A stretch of 64,000 bases of DNA from Bacillus rhizoplanae (GTDB lineage: Bacteria > Bacillota > Bacilli > Bacillales > Bacillaceae_G), in contig NZ_CAKJTI010000002.1 of NCBI RefSeq assembly GCF_917563915.1, forward strand, positions 1 to 64,000. Reading direction: 5' to 3'. The notes under the pieces were generated by a model, which was given only the letters and a program-made list of their open reading frames with translations, ran no database searches and was not told the DNA's origin. Positions 1-8,579 of this stretch are shown here, one piece after another; within the stretch, counting starts at the first letter, position 1, and each line of letters opens with the position of its first letter. The translations under genes were made by a program, and so were the position numbers.

Positions 1-15
1 AATCATTATTATTTA

Positions 16-44
16 TTGCAACATTTTCAAAGATGTATTATACT
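16..44 (+). promoter_or_regulatory. Sigma-A promoter of the first S8 protease
   Basis: A -35 hexamer TTGCAA at 16-21 and a -10 hexamer TATACT at 39-44 are separated by 17 nt, close to the sigma-A consensus. Transcription would start near position 51, about 77 nt upstream of the ATG at 128. Confidence 0.65.
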
Positions 45-57
45 GAGTTGGTAATGA

Positions 58-78
58 AAAACGTAATCATTACGTTTT
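58..78. promoter_or_regulatory. Zur-like operator (perfect 10-1-10 palindrome)
   Basis: Positions 58-78 form a perfect inverted repeat of 10-nt arms around one base, with core ACGTAATCATTACGT. The B. subtilis Zur box is TCGTAATnATTACGA (7-1-7), so only the outermost pair differs. Fur (TGATAATnATTATCA) and PerR (TTATAATnATTATAA) boxes lack the CG pair seen here. The site lies just downstream of the predicted start point, where a bound repressor would block transcription. Zinc control of the following protease is an inference. Confidence 0.6.
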
Positions 79-127
79 GTTACAAAAGAAAGATGTTCAT
101 TTAATAATAAAAAAGGAGATAAGAAAA

Positions 128-3100
128 ATGAAAGCATTTAAGGTAATGGTCACGGCAGCTATAACATCATTATTCTTTTCATCAATTACAGTTTTTGCAG
201 AAGGTGATGTTACGCCTGCTGAGTCGCAAATGGTTGAAGAAATTGTGGAACAAAGAGGGCAATTATTTTTTGATAAGGATAAGATCGAAACAGGTCAAGA
301 TGATTCACTATATAAAGACGTTAAAAAAGAAGGTTTGGCTACAGCATATAAACCGAATGATACTGTTCGCTTAATTGTAGAAGTTGAACAACCAACAGAA
401 ATTGAGCAAACAGCCAAAAGCAAAAAAGCTTTATATAAACAAAAGCAAGACAAAGTAATCGAACAAATCTCAAAAGAAAAAAATTCTAAATCAAATGCTT
501 CTATTAAAGTGAAGCATCGTTTTTTCGAAGGGTTTAACGGATTCAGTGTAGAAACAGAGTTTCAAAATATTAAAGGTATCCAGTCTATTCCAGGGGTTAC
601 GAATGTCCATGTTGCTAGAACATACCAGGAAACGATGGGGGCAAGTAAAGAATTAGTACAAGCTCAAAAAGTATGGGAACAATATGGTTATAAAGGTGAA
701 GGATTAGTAGTAGCGGTCGTAGACTCCGGGATTGATTATACGCATAAAGATATGAAACTATCTGACACAGCCAAAGCGAAAGAAAAATGGACTCAAGATA
801 AAATTAATCAAAAATTTGTTGAGACAGATGTAAACGAAATTTGGTATTCCGATAAAATTCCAACAGGATATGATTGGGCAGACAATGATACCAATGTCAT
901 TCCGGGAACAAAAGGCAGCCCGCATGGTACACACGTGGCTGGTACAATTGGAGCAAATGGCGATGAAACGAATGGCGGTGTCGAGGGTATTGCACCAGGT
1001 GTTCAACTATTAGCTGAGAAGGTATTTTCTGATAATGGCGGTGGTGCCTATGAGGATGATATTATAGCGGGTATTGAGCATGCCATTACATTGGATGCAG
1101 ATGTAATAAACATGAGCTTAGGTGCCGATGCAGGCTATGTAGATGAAGAATTTGATCCGATCCAAAAAGCAATTCGAGTTGCGACAGAACAAGGCACTCT
1201 TGTTGTAGTGGCAGCCGGTAATTCAGCCTACAGTACGAAAAATAATATCATTCCCTCTTCATTAAGACCATATGCAGAAAATCCTGATATTGGAACAGTT
1301 GGTGCACCGGGTGTAAGTCCATATGCGTTATCGGTTGCTTCCTATGAAAATACTAAACTTCATTTAAATGCATTAGCAGATGCAAGTGGTTTTTCGGTGC
1401 CGTTCAAAGACCAAACACAATTTCCAGCATCGTATAATTTTAAAGTCTCTAAGGTTCTTTCACCAGATGTACCTTATGATTTGGTATATGTTGGGGAAGG
1501 AAAGAATGCATCAGATTATCCTAAAGGCAAAACTGGCTACATTGCAGTAGTTAAACTATTAAATTCATATAGTACTGTTTCATCCATTCAGTGGACAGCA
1601 AAGAGTGCAGGAGCAAAGGCGATTATTATGATACCACCTGCAAATTGGTCAGATTATGCTACTCTACCAGTAACGCCAACTGCAACACCAACGGCGTCAA
1701 CAAGTAAAGCTGCAGGTGAAGCATTACTGAGTAAAATGAATAGTCTGCCAAGCGGTCAATATGTAAGTATGAAATTCGCAGGCGATACTCTCGTTGATAA
1801 CCCAGCAAAAGATAGTATGTCTAGTTTTTCATCGATGGGTACTCCACATACATTAGATTTTAAGCCAGAAATTTCTGCCCCTGGTGGAAATATTTATTCC
1901 ACTATACCAGGTAATGATTATGAAATGATGAGCGGTACATCCATGGCAGCACCTCATGTTGCAGGCGGTTCGGCATTGTTATTGCAGGCCCTTTATCAAA
2001 AAGGATTAACCCATTCAGAAGATACAGTTTTAAAAGCAAAACTTGCTTTAATGAATACAGCTAATCTTGCCATGGATCCAAGGACCAATGGAGAAGTTCC
2101 ATATTCACCACGTGTACAAGGATCAGGTCTAATGCAAATTCAAAATGCCATTCATACACCAGTCATTGTGACAAATAGAAATGCGCCTTTAGAACAAGCT
2201 GGAGCGGTTGCTTTAAAGGAAATAGGTCAAAATACAAGTTTCAAATTAAACATGGAAGCATTCGACGCTCCTAAAGGTAAAAATAGTAGTGAGGATATTG
2301 AATATAAAGTTTATGTAGATGTATTAAAAGATAAGACGGAAATGAAGGAATTTGATTTAGATAGTGATGGGCAATTGGATTCAAAAGAGTATTTAACATT
2401 AACTAGTGAACGTATTAATGGTGCGACAGTCACTGTCAATGATAATACAGTTACAGAAACAGAAGGAGCATTAGTTAAAATCAAACCAGGTCAAACAAAA
2501 ATGCTGACTGTTAATGTAACTTTACCAGATTCCTTAAAGAAAAATAGTTTTGTAGAAGGATTTGTTCGTCTCGTTCCGGTTGCTAAAGACCAGGATAAAG
2601 CTGTTCCTTTAACTGTTCCATATATGGGCTTCTATGGAAAATGGGATGAACCACGAAATATCGACGCACCTGCATGGGAGAAGGATGCGTTTGTAGGATA
2701 TACGGCCCTTTGGGATGAGAATTCAGAAAGGTATCCATTAGGGTATAACCCATATACTGGAAGGTTCAGTCTTAACCATATTGCATTCTCGAAAAACTAT
2801 ATACTCGATGGTATCTATCCGTCATTCCAATCCTTACGTAATTTAGACAAAACTGAAATGTATATTGAAGATCAATCTGGAAATCTCATTAAAAATTTAG
2901 GTGACTTTAGTGAATATACTGGTACTCCATGGAAATTTAGAAAAAATATAATGTCATATGGGGATACAAAGTATGACGGATATAAATGGGATATGAAAGA
3001 CTCATCCGGACAATATGTGCCTGATGGTGTTTACCAATATGTTATTAAAACAACATTAGATTATCCAAACGCAAAGCCGCAGATTGTTAAAATGCCAATT

Positions 3101-3661
3101 ACGGTAGATTCCATCGCTCCGACCGTTTCAGATATTACAGTAACGCCAAAGAACGGAAAATATGAAATTTCCTTCAATCCGCAAGACAATGCAAGTGACT
3201 TTAATTCTGCTGTTGTATGGGTGAATGGACAATATTATTCACTAGGTCTTGAGCAAAAATCTTTCTTAGTTAATACAGAACCGAAAAGTATTATTATTCT
3301 AGCCATTGATTATGCAGGAAATCAATCGTACAAAGTTTGGGGAGATCCGAACTATATTAAATATACTATGGCTGTACAAACGATCAGTATAACTCCGACT
3401 GCAAATATTAACAAAAGCAAACCTGCAAATATTAGTGCCTGGGCTTATGCTAGAGTAGACTGGACGATTAATGTTAAAGATGCAAGTGGAAAGATAGTCG
3501 ATTCGTTTGAAGTGAAAAATGAACATACACTGAAAACACAATGGGTACCTAATGCGGATCTTCCAAATGGAACGTATACGATCTCAGCTGATGTGGTTAC
3601 AAAAGACGGTTTTAAAGTTACAACAGAACCTAAGCAAGTCACGGTTCGTCAACAATCATAG
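128..3661 (+). CDS. Secreted S8 (subtilisin-family) serine protease
   Basis: 1177 aa. The start is the ATG at 128, preceded by AAAAAGGAG at 110-118. An in-frame upstream start at 77 has no such site. A signal peptide with probable cleavage after VFA (about residue 24) is followed by an I9-type propeptide. The catalytic triad is D199 (VVDSGIDY), H266 (HGTHVAGT) and S605 (SGTSMAAPH). A PA-type insertion lies between H and S at about residues 440-560, then an Fn3-like domain and C-terminal Ig-like/FlgD-like modules near residues 930-1000 and 1080-1177. An EF-hand-like loop (DLDSDGQLD) near residue 745 may bind calcium. It resembles bacillopeptidase/Vpr-type exoproteases. Unlike the next two proteases it has no dockerin. 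The upstream Zur-like box suggests expression under zinc limitation. Confidence 0.9.
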   Translation: MKAFKVMVTAAITSLFFSSITVFAEGDVTPAESQMVEEIVEQRGQLFFDKDKIETGQDDSLYKDVKKEGLATAYKPNDTVRLIVEVEQPTEIEQTAKSKKALYKQKQDKVIEQISKEKNSKSNASIKVKHRFFEGFNGFSVETEFQNIKGIQSIPGVTNVHVARTYQETMGASKELVQAQKVWEQYGYKGEGLVVAVVDSGIDYTHKDMKLSDTAKAKEKWTQDKINQKFVETDVNEIWYSDKIPTGYDWADNDTNVIPGTKGSPHGTHVAGTIGANGDETNGGVEGIAPGVQLLAEKVFSDNGGGAYEDDIIAGIEHAITLDADVINMSLGADAGYVDEEFDPIQKAIRVATEQGTLVVVAAGNSAYSTKNNIIPSSLRPYAENPDIGTVGAPGVSPYALSVASYENTKLHLNALADASGFSVPFKDQTQFPASYNFKVSKVLSPDVPYDLVYVGEGKNASDYPKGKTGYIAVVKLLNSYSTVSSIQWTAKSAGAKAIIMIPPANWSDYATLPVTPTATPTASTSKAAGEALLSKMNSLPSGQYVSMKFAGDTLVDNPAKDSMSSFSSMGTPHTLDFKPEISAPGGNIYSTIPGNDYEMMSGTSMAAPHVAGGSALLLQALYQKGLTHSEDTVLKAKLALMNTANLAMDPRTNGEVPYSPRVQGSGLMQIQNAIHTPVIVTNRNAPLEQAGAVALKEIGQNTSFKLNMEAFDAPKGKNSSEDIEYKVYVDVLKDKTEMKEFDLDSDGQLDSKEYLTLTSERINGATVTVNDNTVTETEGALVKIKPGQTKMLTVNVTLPDSLKKNSFVEGFVRLVPVAKDQDKAVPLTVPYMGFYGKWDEPRNIDAPAWEKDAFVGYTALWDENSERYPLGYNPYTGRFSLNHIAFSKNYILDGIYPSFQSLRNLDKTEMYIEDQSGNLIKNLGDFSEYTGTPWKFRKNIMSYGDTKYDGYKWDMKDSSGQYVPDGVYQYVIKTTLDYPNAKPQIVKMPITVDSIAPTVSDITVTPKNGKYEISFNPQDNASDFNSAVVWVNGQYYSLGLEQKSFLVNTEPKSIIILAIDYAGNQSYKVWGDPNYIKYTMAVQTISITPTANINKSKPANISAWAYARVDWTINVKDASGKIVDSFEVKNEHTLKTQWVPNADLPNGTYTISADVVTKDGFKVTTEPKQVTVRQQS

Positions 3662-3668
3662 AGAAAAC

Positions 3669-3820
3669 TCGCCGATTGGCGGGCTCCTAAGAGTGAAGAC
3701 AGAGGTGTAGTTACACTTATGACTGATAGGAAAGTGAAATACTTTCCTATCAGCGAATAAAATCGCTAACATGACTAAATCAAGACCCAAGTGAGGATTA
3801 TTCACTTGGGTCTTTTCTTG
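3669..3820 (+). terminator. Three consecutive hairpins, the last an intrinsic terminator
   Basis: Three inverted repeats follow the protease: a short GC stem near 3669-3687 (CTCGCC/GGCGGG), a long stem at about 3722-3754 (CTGATAGGAAAG pairing with CTTTCCTATCAG), and a stem at 3782-3817 (AAGACCCAAGTGA pairing with TCACTTGGGTCTT) ending in a T-rich tract. The last fits a Rho-independent terminator. The 400 bp gap up to 4062 otherwise holds only the regulatory site listed below. Confidence 0.6.
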
Positions 3821-3889
3821 TTCGTCGCATTGTGCCATTAAAAGGACGTACTACTTCAACTTTTTCATTTTCTTTTAAATCATAAAGTA

Positions 3890-3916
3890 GTTCTTTTGTA
3901 CTATACGGTATAGAAC
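3890..3916. promoter_or_regulatory. Possible SinR-type box pair upstream of dockerin protease 1
   Basis: GTTCTTT at 3890-3896 matches the SinR half-box GTTCTYT, and an inverted AGAAC at 3912-3916 lies 15 nt further on. It is about 150 nt upstream of the protease ATG at 4063. This is weaker than the cluster upstream of the CalY-like gene. Binding is inferred from motif match only. Confidence 0.35.
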
Positions 3917-4062
3917 TTATAACTATAAAAAATATTCCTTTTTGCTAATTTTCAGAAAAGTTTTATTTTATTACAATAAGGAAGTAGAATCGTAGTCTAA
4001 TAGCTTCGTAAATTTATGTTATACATTGACTACAAATAAAAAGAAATGATGGGGGAACTTGT

Positions 4063-7000
4063 ATGAAGAGAGGGAAATTTGGGAGGGTTCTTACAGGAAC
4101 GTTAGTTGCTGGCATGCTATTGTCACAAGGTATTCCGTATAATGTATTGGCAGAAAGCGCGGTTGAACTGAATCCAGTTGATAATGCGGAACAGGTATTA
4201 ATGAATCTGTCTCCAGAACAAAGAAAAGCGTTGGAACAGTTAGATGTAAGTCCTAATTTTACAATTTCACCTGATATTGATTCGAATAGTCCTGAATTAG
4301 TCAACGTTATTGTGGAATTCAATCAGGCTCCGGCAAAAATTGAAGTGATGAAACAAGCGGCAAAAGGAAAGAAAATAGCTTCTACTACTGCGCAAGCAAA
4401 AGTGGATGAAGAACATAAAGTGTTCAAACAACATGTCGAATCCTTGAAATCGAAGAAGGATGCCGGCACGTACGATGCGCAAAAAATGAAGATCACACGT
4501 GAATACAAGAATGCGATCAACGGTGTAGCCATGACTTTACCTGGTGTTGCAGTGCAGGAATTACTGCAATCCGGAGTAGTAAAACGTGTCTTTAAAGATT
4601 ACGAGGTAAAAGTGGAACCTCCGGTAGAAACGCAAAAAGAAATCCAGCCAAAAATGGCGGACAGCATTCCGCAAATTGGCGTGGACAAGCTCCATGCAGA
4701 AAACATTATGGGTAAAGGGATTAAAGTCGGCGTTCTTGATACAGGTGTTGACTATAATCATCCTGATTTAAAAGATGCTTATAAAGGCGGATATGATTTT
4801 GTAGATAACGATGCAGATCCGATGGAAACAACATACGAGGATTGGATCAATGCTGGTAAGCCGGAATATCCAGGCTATGTATATTACACAAACCATGGTA
4901 CACACGTAGCGGGGACGATTGCAGCTCAAAAGAAAAATAATGCGGATTATGCTGTGAAAGGTGTGGCACCTGAAGTAGATTTATATGCGTATAGAGTATT
5001 AGGCCCTTGGGGCGGAGGTAATACAGCGGGAATTCTTGCTGGAATCGATAAAGCGATTGCAGATGGTATGGACGTTATCAATATGTCACTTGGTGCTCAG
5101 AAGAACGATCCGTTATATGCTACTTCTGTCGCGACAAATAACGCCATGCTTTCAGGTGTGGTAACAGTTGTTGCCGCAGGTAACTCTGGACCGAACGAAA
5201 AAACACTCGGTTCCCCGGGAGCGGCAGCTCTTGGTATTTCAGTAGGGGCAAGTGATGTTTCCATGTCCATTCCTACATTCAGCGCAAGTGCAGCGAGCGA
5301 AAAGTTTGAAAACATGCAGTTATTAGGGAAAGATTTTCCTGATAAGTTAGAAGATTTACAAGGACAATCGTTACCAATTGTATTTGCGGGACTTGGTAAA
5401 CCAGCTGATTTTACGGGGAAAGATTTAAACGGAAAAATTGCGTTAATTCAGCGCGGAGAAATTACGTTTGATGAAAAAATCAAAAACGCCAAAAAGGCCG
5501 GAGCAAAAGCTGTTATCGTGTATAACAATGTCGACGGACAAATACCAGCCTACTTAGGCGAGGGTGTGGATTTCATTCCATCTTTCCGCCTATCAAAAGC
5601 GGATGGCGAACGGTTAAAGGGACTAGGCGAAGTATCTTTCAAATTTGAAACGTTAAGCAATACAAAAACGGAGGGCGATCACTTAGCTGATTTCAGCTCA
5701 CGTGGGCCGGTAAACGGAAACTACGATATTAAGCCAGATGTAGTCGCTCCTGGTGTGTCAATTTTCTCTACTGCACCGGAATATATCAATGATCCGCAGG
5801 ACGGTGTGAATTACAGCAATGCATATGTACGCTTATCAGGAACGTCCATGGCGACTCCTCACGTGACAGGTACAGCAGCATTGATTCTGCAGGAGCATCC
5901 GGATTACACTCCTTTCGATGTAAAAGCAGCTCTTATGAACACATCTGATGATTTGAATGGGAAGTATTCTGTATACGAAGTGGGTGCGGGACGCATTGAT
6001 GCGTATCAAGCTGTTCATACGGACACTTCCATCAAAGTATTAGACAAAACAAAAAATATCGAGAACGGAAATATTGTTGAAATTGACGAACAAACAGGCT
6101 CTATCATGTTCGGCAGACATTTTAAGCAAGGTGATAAACCAATTGAAGCGAGCAAAAAAGTGAATTTCCAAAACCACAGCAAGGAAGAAAAATCCTTTAA
6201 AGTGGAAGTGGAGTATCACGGCGAGCGTACAGGTATTCAAGATGCAGTGAAGAACGGTGTAAAAGTTGAGGTACCGGCATCCATTACAGTGGCAAGCGGA
6301 CAATCACAGGAGCTGGAGCCAAAAATTACGATTCCTTCTAGCGCAGCGACAGGCAGATATGAAGGATATATCCATGTGATGAATGCGAACAATCCAGCCG
6401 AAACGTATCAAATCCCATTCGCTGTCATGGTGACGGAAAAAGGATTTGAATATATAAAAACGACTAAACCATCCGTAACAAACACGACACCTTTCTGGCA
6501 ATATTTAGGTCCTGTGGTCCACGGAGTAATGAAGTTGAATAGTCCGATGCAAACAATCGATATAGTTGTCAAAGACAGTAAAACAGGAAAAGCTGTAGGT
6601 TTTATAGGAACAGCGAATACCAGCAAATTACTGACAGACACAGAAACTTTTCTTATAGGAGCATTCAGTGGTACTGTCTATCCATTTACAAATGATCCTT
6701 CCAAGCCGATTGGCGATCTTCCTGTGAAGCTTCCAGCAGGCGATTATATACTGGAAATGATTGCGCATGATGAGGAAGGGAAATCATATGTTGCAGACAA
6801 TCCGCTTATTGTGGACAATACAGCACCGGAAGTGAACATGGATAAAAAACCGGGTGTAATTGAGATTAATGACTCCATGTTTACAGTAGAGGATGGACAA
6901 AAAGCGGTATGGGTGCATGGAACAGCCAAGGATGAGACAGTGGACGTATTAAAATCAAAAGGTTTAAACTATGATCAGTCTTCCAACAGCATGCTTTACT

Positions 7001-8214
7001 CTGTAAACCCTCCGTTCATAGATGATGGGTACTTTCCAATCCAAGCGAATGGAGATGTAAAATTCGGAATTGAGGAAAGTGATATTGCAACAAAACCGTT
7101 ACCTTTGAAGTTGACTACGTTTGATATTGCAACGGCAATGGTTCAACAAAACTATGTCTTCGTAAAAGAAGGTACGGAATATACGACTTCTAGTTATGAT
7201 AAGAAAGATGTAAAAGTTGACGATACAGTTACGATGACACTCAGCCTCAATAATGTAAAGCAGCTTGTATCTGGGGAATTTCAGGTCGAATTCAAGAAAG
7301 ATTTGTTTAAGTTTGAGAATGTGAAACTGAACAATGCGGCAAACGAGTATGTAAAGGAAAAAGGCCTGGAGGTATCACTGCAAGAACCTGTGGTGACAGA
7401 AGGAACTTACAAGAATACGGTGAAAGTTGGCGCATCTATGAAAGGGAATGCATTCAGCGGTATGGATGGAGATATGCCTTTCCTTGATGTCACGTTCAAA
7501 TTAGTAAGTGATGCATTTTTCGATAATGTTATCGGATTTGATGTAAAGCAGGGGTCTTATATGAAAGCGGGACAAACAGCAGCTACTGCTATTCCTTTTT
7601 ATAATACGGAAAGTTTTAACATCATTCCAACGCATTCGAGAGTGCAGGGTTCTATCGGACCGGAAGCATTTTTTATTGGGAATGAGGGTTCTCAGTATTT
7701 GAGAAAAGCGGATTATACAAAAATCGGTGCTCAAGTATATGCGATGTCCCCAAGCGGTAAAAAATATAAGGGAACAATTGATAATACAGGATTCTACACC
7801 ATTTATGGTATCCCAGCTTCTAATGAAGCATACACAGTTGTTATTGATGTTCCGGGACATCTCAAAGCGATGAAGAAATTCATTCCTGGATATTCTGTAA
7901 ACGGTGAGATGCGCGGGCAACATGTTAGAATAGGTGTTAAAAATCTTGCAGGGGACGTGAATGGTGATAGATTAATTGATATTCGCGATATGCAAAGTGT
8001 AGTTGATGTATACGGTAAGAAGGAGGCATCCATCGTGCCGCAAGACATCAATCAAGACGGTGTCGTAGACGAGACAGATGTCCGCTTCATTGAGAAAAAC
8101 TTCTTGCAAAAAGAAGTCGGCGTTCCAGAAGCGGTTAAGCCAAAAGAAACAATCGGTAAAAAAGGACTGGAAGATTTCCTGCGCCAGATCGGTTTGGAGC
8201 CGAAATCGAAATAA
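4063..8214 (+). CDS. Secreted S8 protease with cohesin-like and dockerin domains (copy 1)
   Basis: 1383 aa, ATG after GATGGGGGAA. The signal peptide is cleaved probably after VLA (residue 30). Next come an I9-like propeptide (about 70-180) and the S8 catalytic domain with D226 (VLDTGVDYNH), H278 (HGTHVAGT) and S595 (SGTSMATPH), interrupted by a PA domain (about 410-510). Fn3/Ig-like domains follow, then a cohesin-like beta-sandwich at about 1043-1166 (VKVDDTVTMTLSLNNVKQLV). A carboxypeptidase-regulatory-like domain at about 1190-1285 precedes a type I dockerin at about 1297-1353, with two EF-hand-like loops (GDVNGDRLIDIRD and DINQDGVVDETD). There is no SLH or LPXTG anchor. Having both halves of a cohesin-dockerin pair in one protease suggests self-association or assembly with its paralogue (inference). 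The stop codon abuts a bcr1-like element. Confidence 0.9.
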   Translation: MKRGKFGRVLTGTLVAGMLLSQGIPYNVLAESAVELNPVDNAEQVLMNLSPEQRKALEQLDVSPNFTISPDIDSNSPELVNVIVEFNQAPAKIEVMKQAAKGKKIASTTAQAKVDEEHKVFKQHVESLKSKKDAGTYDAQKMKITREYKNAINGVAMTLPGVAVQELLQSGVVKRVFKDYEVKVEPPVETQKEIQPKMADSIPQIGVDKLHAENIMGKGIKVGVLDTGVDYNHPDLKDAYKGGYDFVDNDADPMETTYEDWINAGKPEYPGYVYYTNHGTHVAGTIAAQKKNNADYAVKGVAPEVDLYAYRVLGPWGGGNTAGILAGIDKAIADGMDVINMSLGAQKNDPLYATSVATNNAMLSGVVTVVAAGNSGPNEKTLGSPGAAALGISVGASDVSMSIPTFSASAASEKFENMQLLGKDFPDKLEDLQGQSLPIVFAGLGKPADFTGKDLNGKIALIQRGEITFDEKIKNAKKAGAKAVIVYNNVDGQIPAYLGEGVDFIPSFRLSKADGERLKGLGEVSFKFETLSNTKTEGDHLADFSSRGPVNGNYDIKPDVVAPGVSIFSTAPEYINDPQDGVNYSNAYVRLSGTSMATPHVTGTAALILQEHPDYTPFDVKAALMNTSDDLNGKYSVYEVGAGRIDAYQAVHTDTSIKVLDKTKNIENGNIVEIDEQTGSIMFGRHFKQGDKPIEASKKVNFQNHSKEEKSFKVEVEYHGERTGIQDAVKNGVKVEVPASITVASGQSQELEPKITIPSSAATGRYEGYIHVMNANNPAETYQIPFAVMVTEKGFEYIKTTKPSVTNTTPFWQYLGPVVHGVMKLNSPMQTIDIVVKDSKTGKAVGFIGTANTSKLLTDTETFLIGAFSGTVYPFTNDPSKPIGDLPVKLPAGDYILEMIAHDEEGKSYVADNPLIVDNTAPEVNMDKKPGVIEINDSMFTVEDGQKAVWVHGTAKDETVDVLKSKGLNYDQSSNSMLYSVNPPFIDDGYFPIQANGDVKFGIEESDIATKPLPLKLTTFDIATAMVQQNYVFVKEGTEYTTSSYDKKDVKVDDTVTMTLSLNNVKQLVSGEFQVEFKKDLFKFENVKLNNAANEYVKEKGLEVSLQEPVVTEGTYKNTVKVGASMKGNAFSGMDGDMPFLDVTFKLVSDAFFDNVIGFDVKQGSYMKAGQTAATAIPFYNTESFNIIPTHSRVQGSIGPEAFFIGNEGSQYLRKADYTKIGAQVYAMSPSGKKYKGTIDNTGFYTIYGIPASNEAYTVVIDVPGHLKAMKKFIPGYSVNGEMRGQHVRIGVKNLAGDVNGDRLIDIRDMQSVVDVYGKKEASIVPQDINQDGVVDETDVRFIEKNFLQKEVGVPEAVKPKETIGKKGLEDFLRQIGLEPKSK

Positions 8215-8367
8215 TAAAGTGAAACTTCCATCAGTGGGGGGGTTTCATCCCCCACTGATGGTTAGTTGAACCAATCGGGCTTTTACGGGCAGTTATCCCC
8301 ACCTATCTTCCACGCTTTCCTCTGAATCTTGAGGTGGGGGTCTTACTGCCCGTTAATGCGGGATAAA
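8214..8367 (+). repeat. bcr1-like interspersed element, near full length
   Basis: 154 bp from ATAAAGTGAAACTTCC to CCCGTTAATGCGGGATAAA. Internal inverted repeats (CCATCAGTGGGGG/CCCCCACTGATGG; ACGGGCAG/CTGCCCGT) predict a structured, cloverleaf-like RNA or DNA. The size, TTTAT/ATAAA termini and cereus-group context fit the element described as bcr1. Assignment is from memory of that family. Confidence 0.7.
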
Positions 8368-8413
8368 GTGAAATTTCCATTAGTGGGGGATTTTCTTCAT
8401 CCCTCACTAATGA
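8363..8413 (+). repeat. Truncated second bcr1-like element, head-to-tail with the first
   Basis: The right end ATAAA of the preceding element is also the left end of a partial copy (ATAAAGTGAAATTTCC, then a diverged CCATTAGTGGGGG/CCCTCACTAATG hairpin). Only the left arm remains. The rest of the interval to 8579 has no gene and no clear SinR box. Confidence 0.65.
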
Positions 8414-8579
8414 TTTCTAACTTAATCTAATGATAGATTTTATCCACTATATTTTTACACAAAGTGAGATCGATAGCTTTAAAGGTTACTTCTTTTGTTT
8501 GATTTTCAGAATGGCATCTTAGTTTACTAGTTTCGCGGATTGTTTGTAAAACAATTATATGAGGAAAAGGAGATGCGCT

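Noticed and set aside
58-78. Fur or PerR box
   Set aside because: The palindrome has CG at the discriminating positions, where Fur has GA and PerR has TA, so Zur is the better match.
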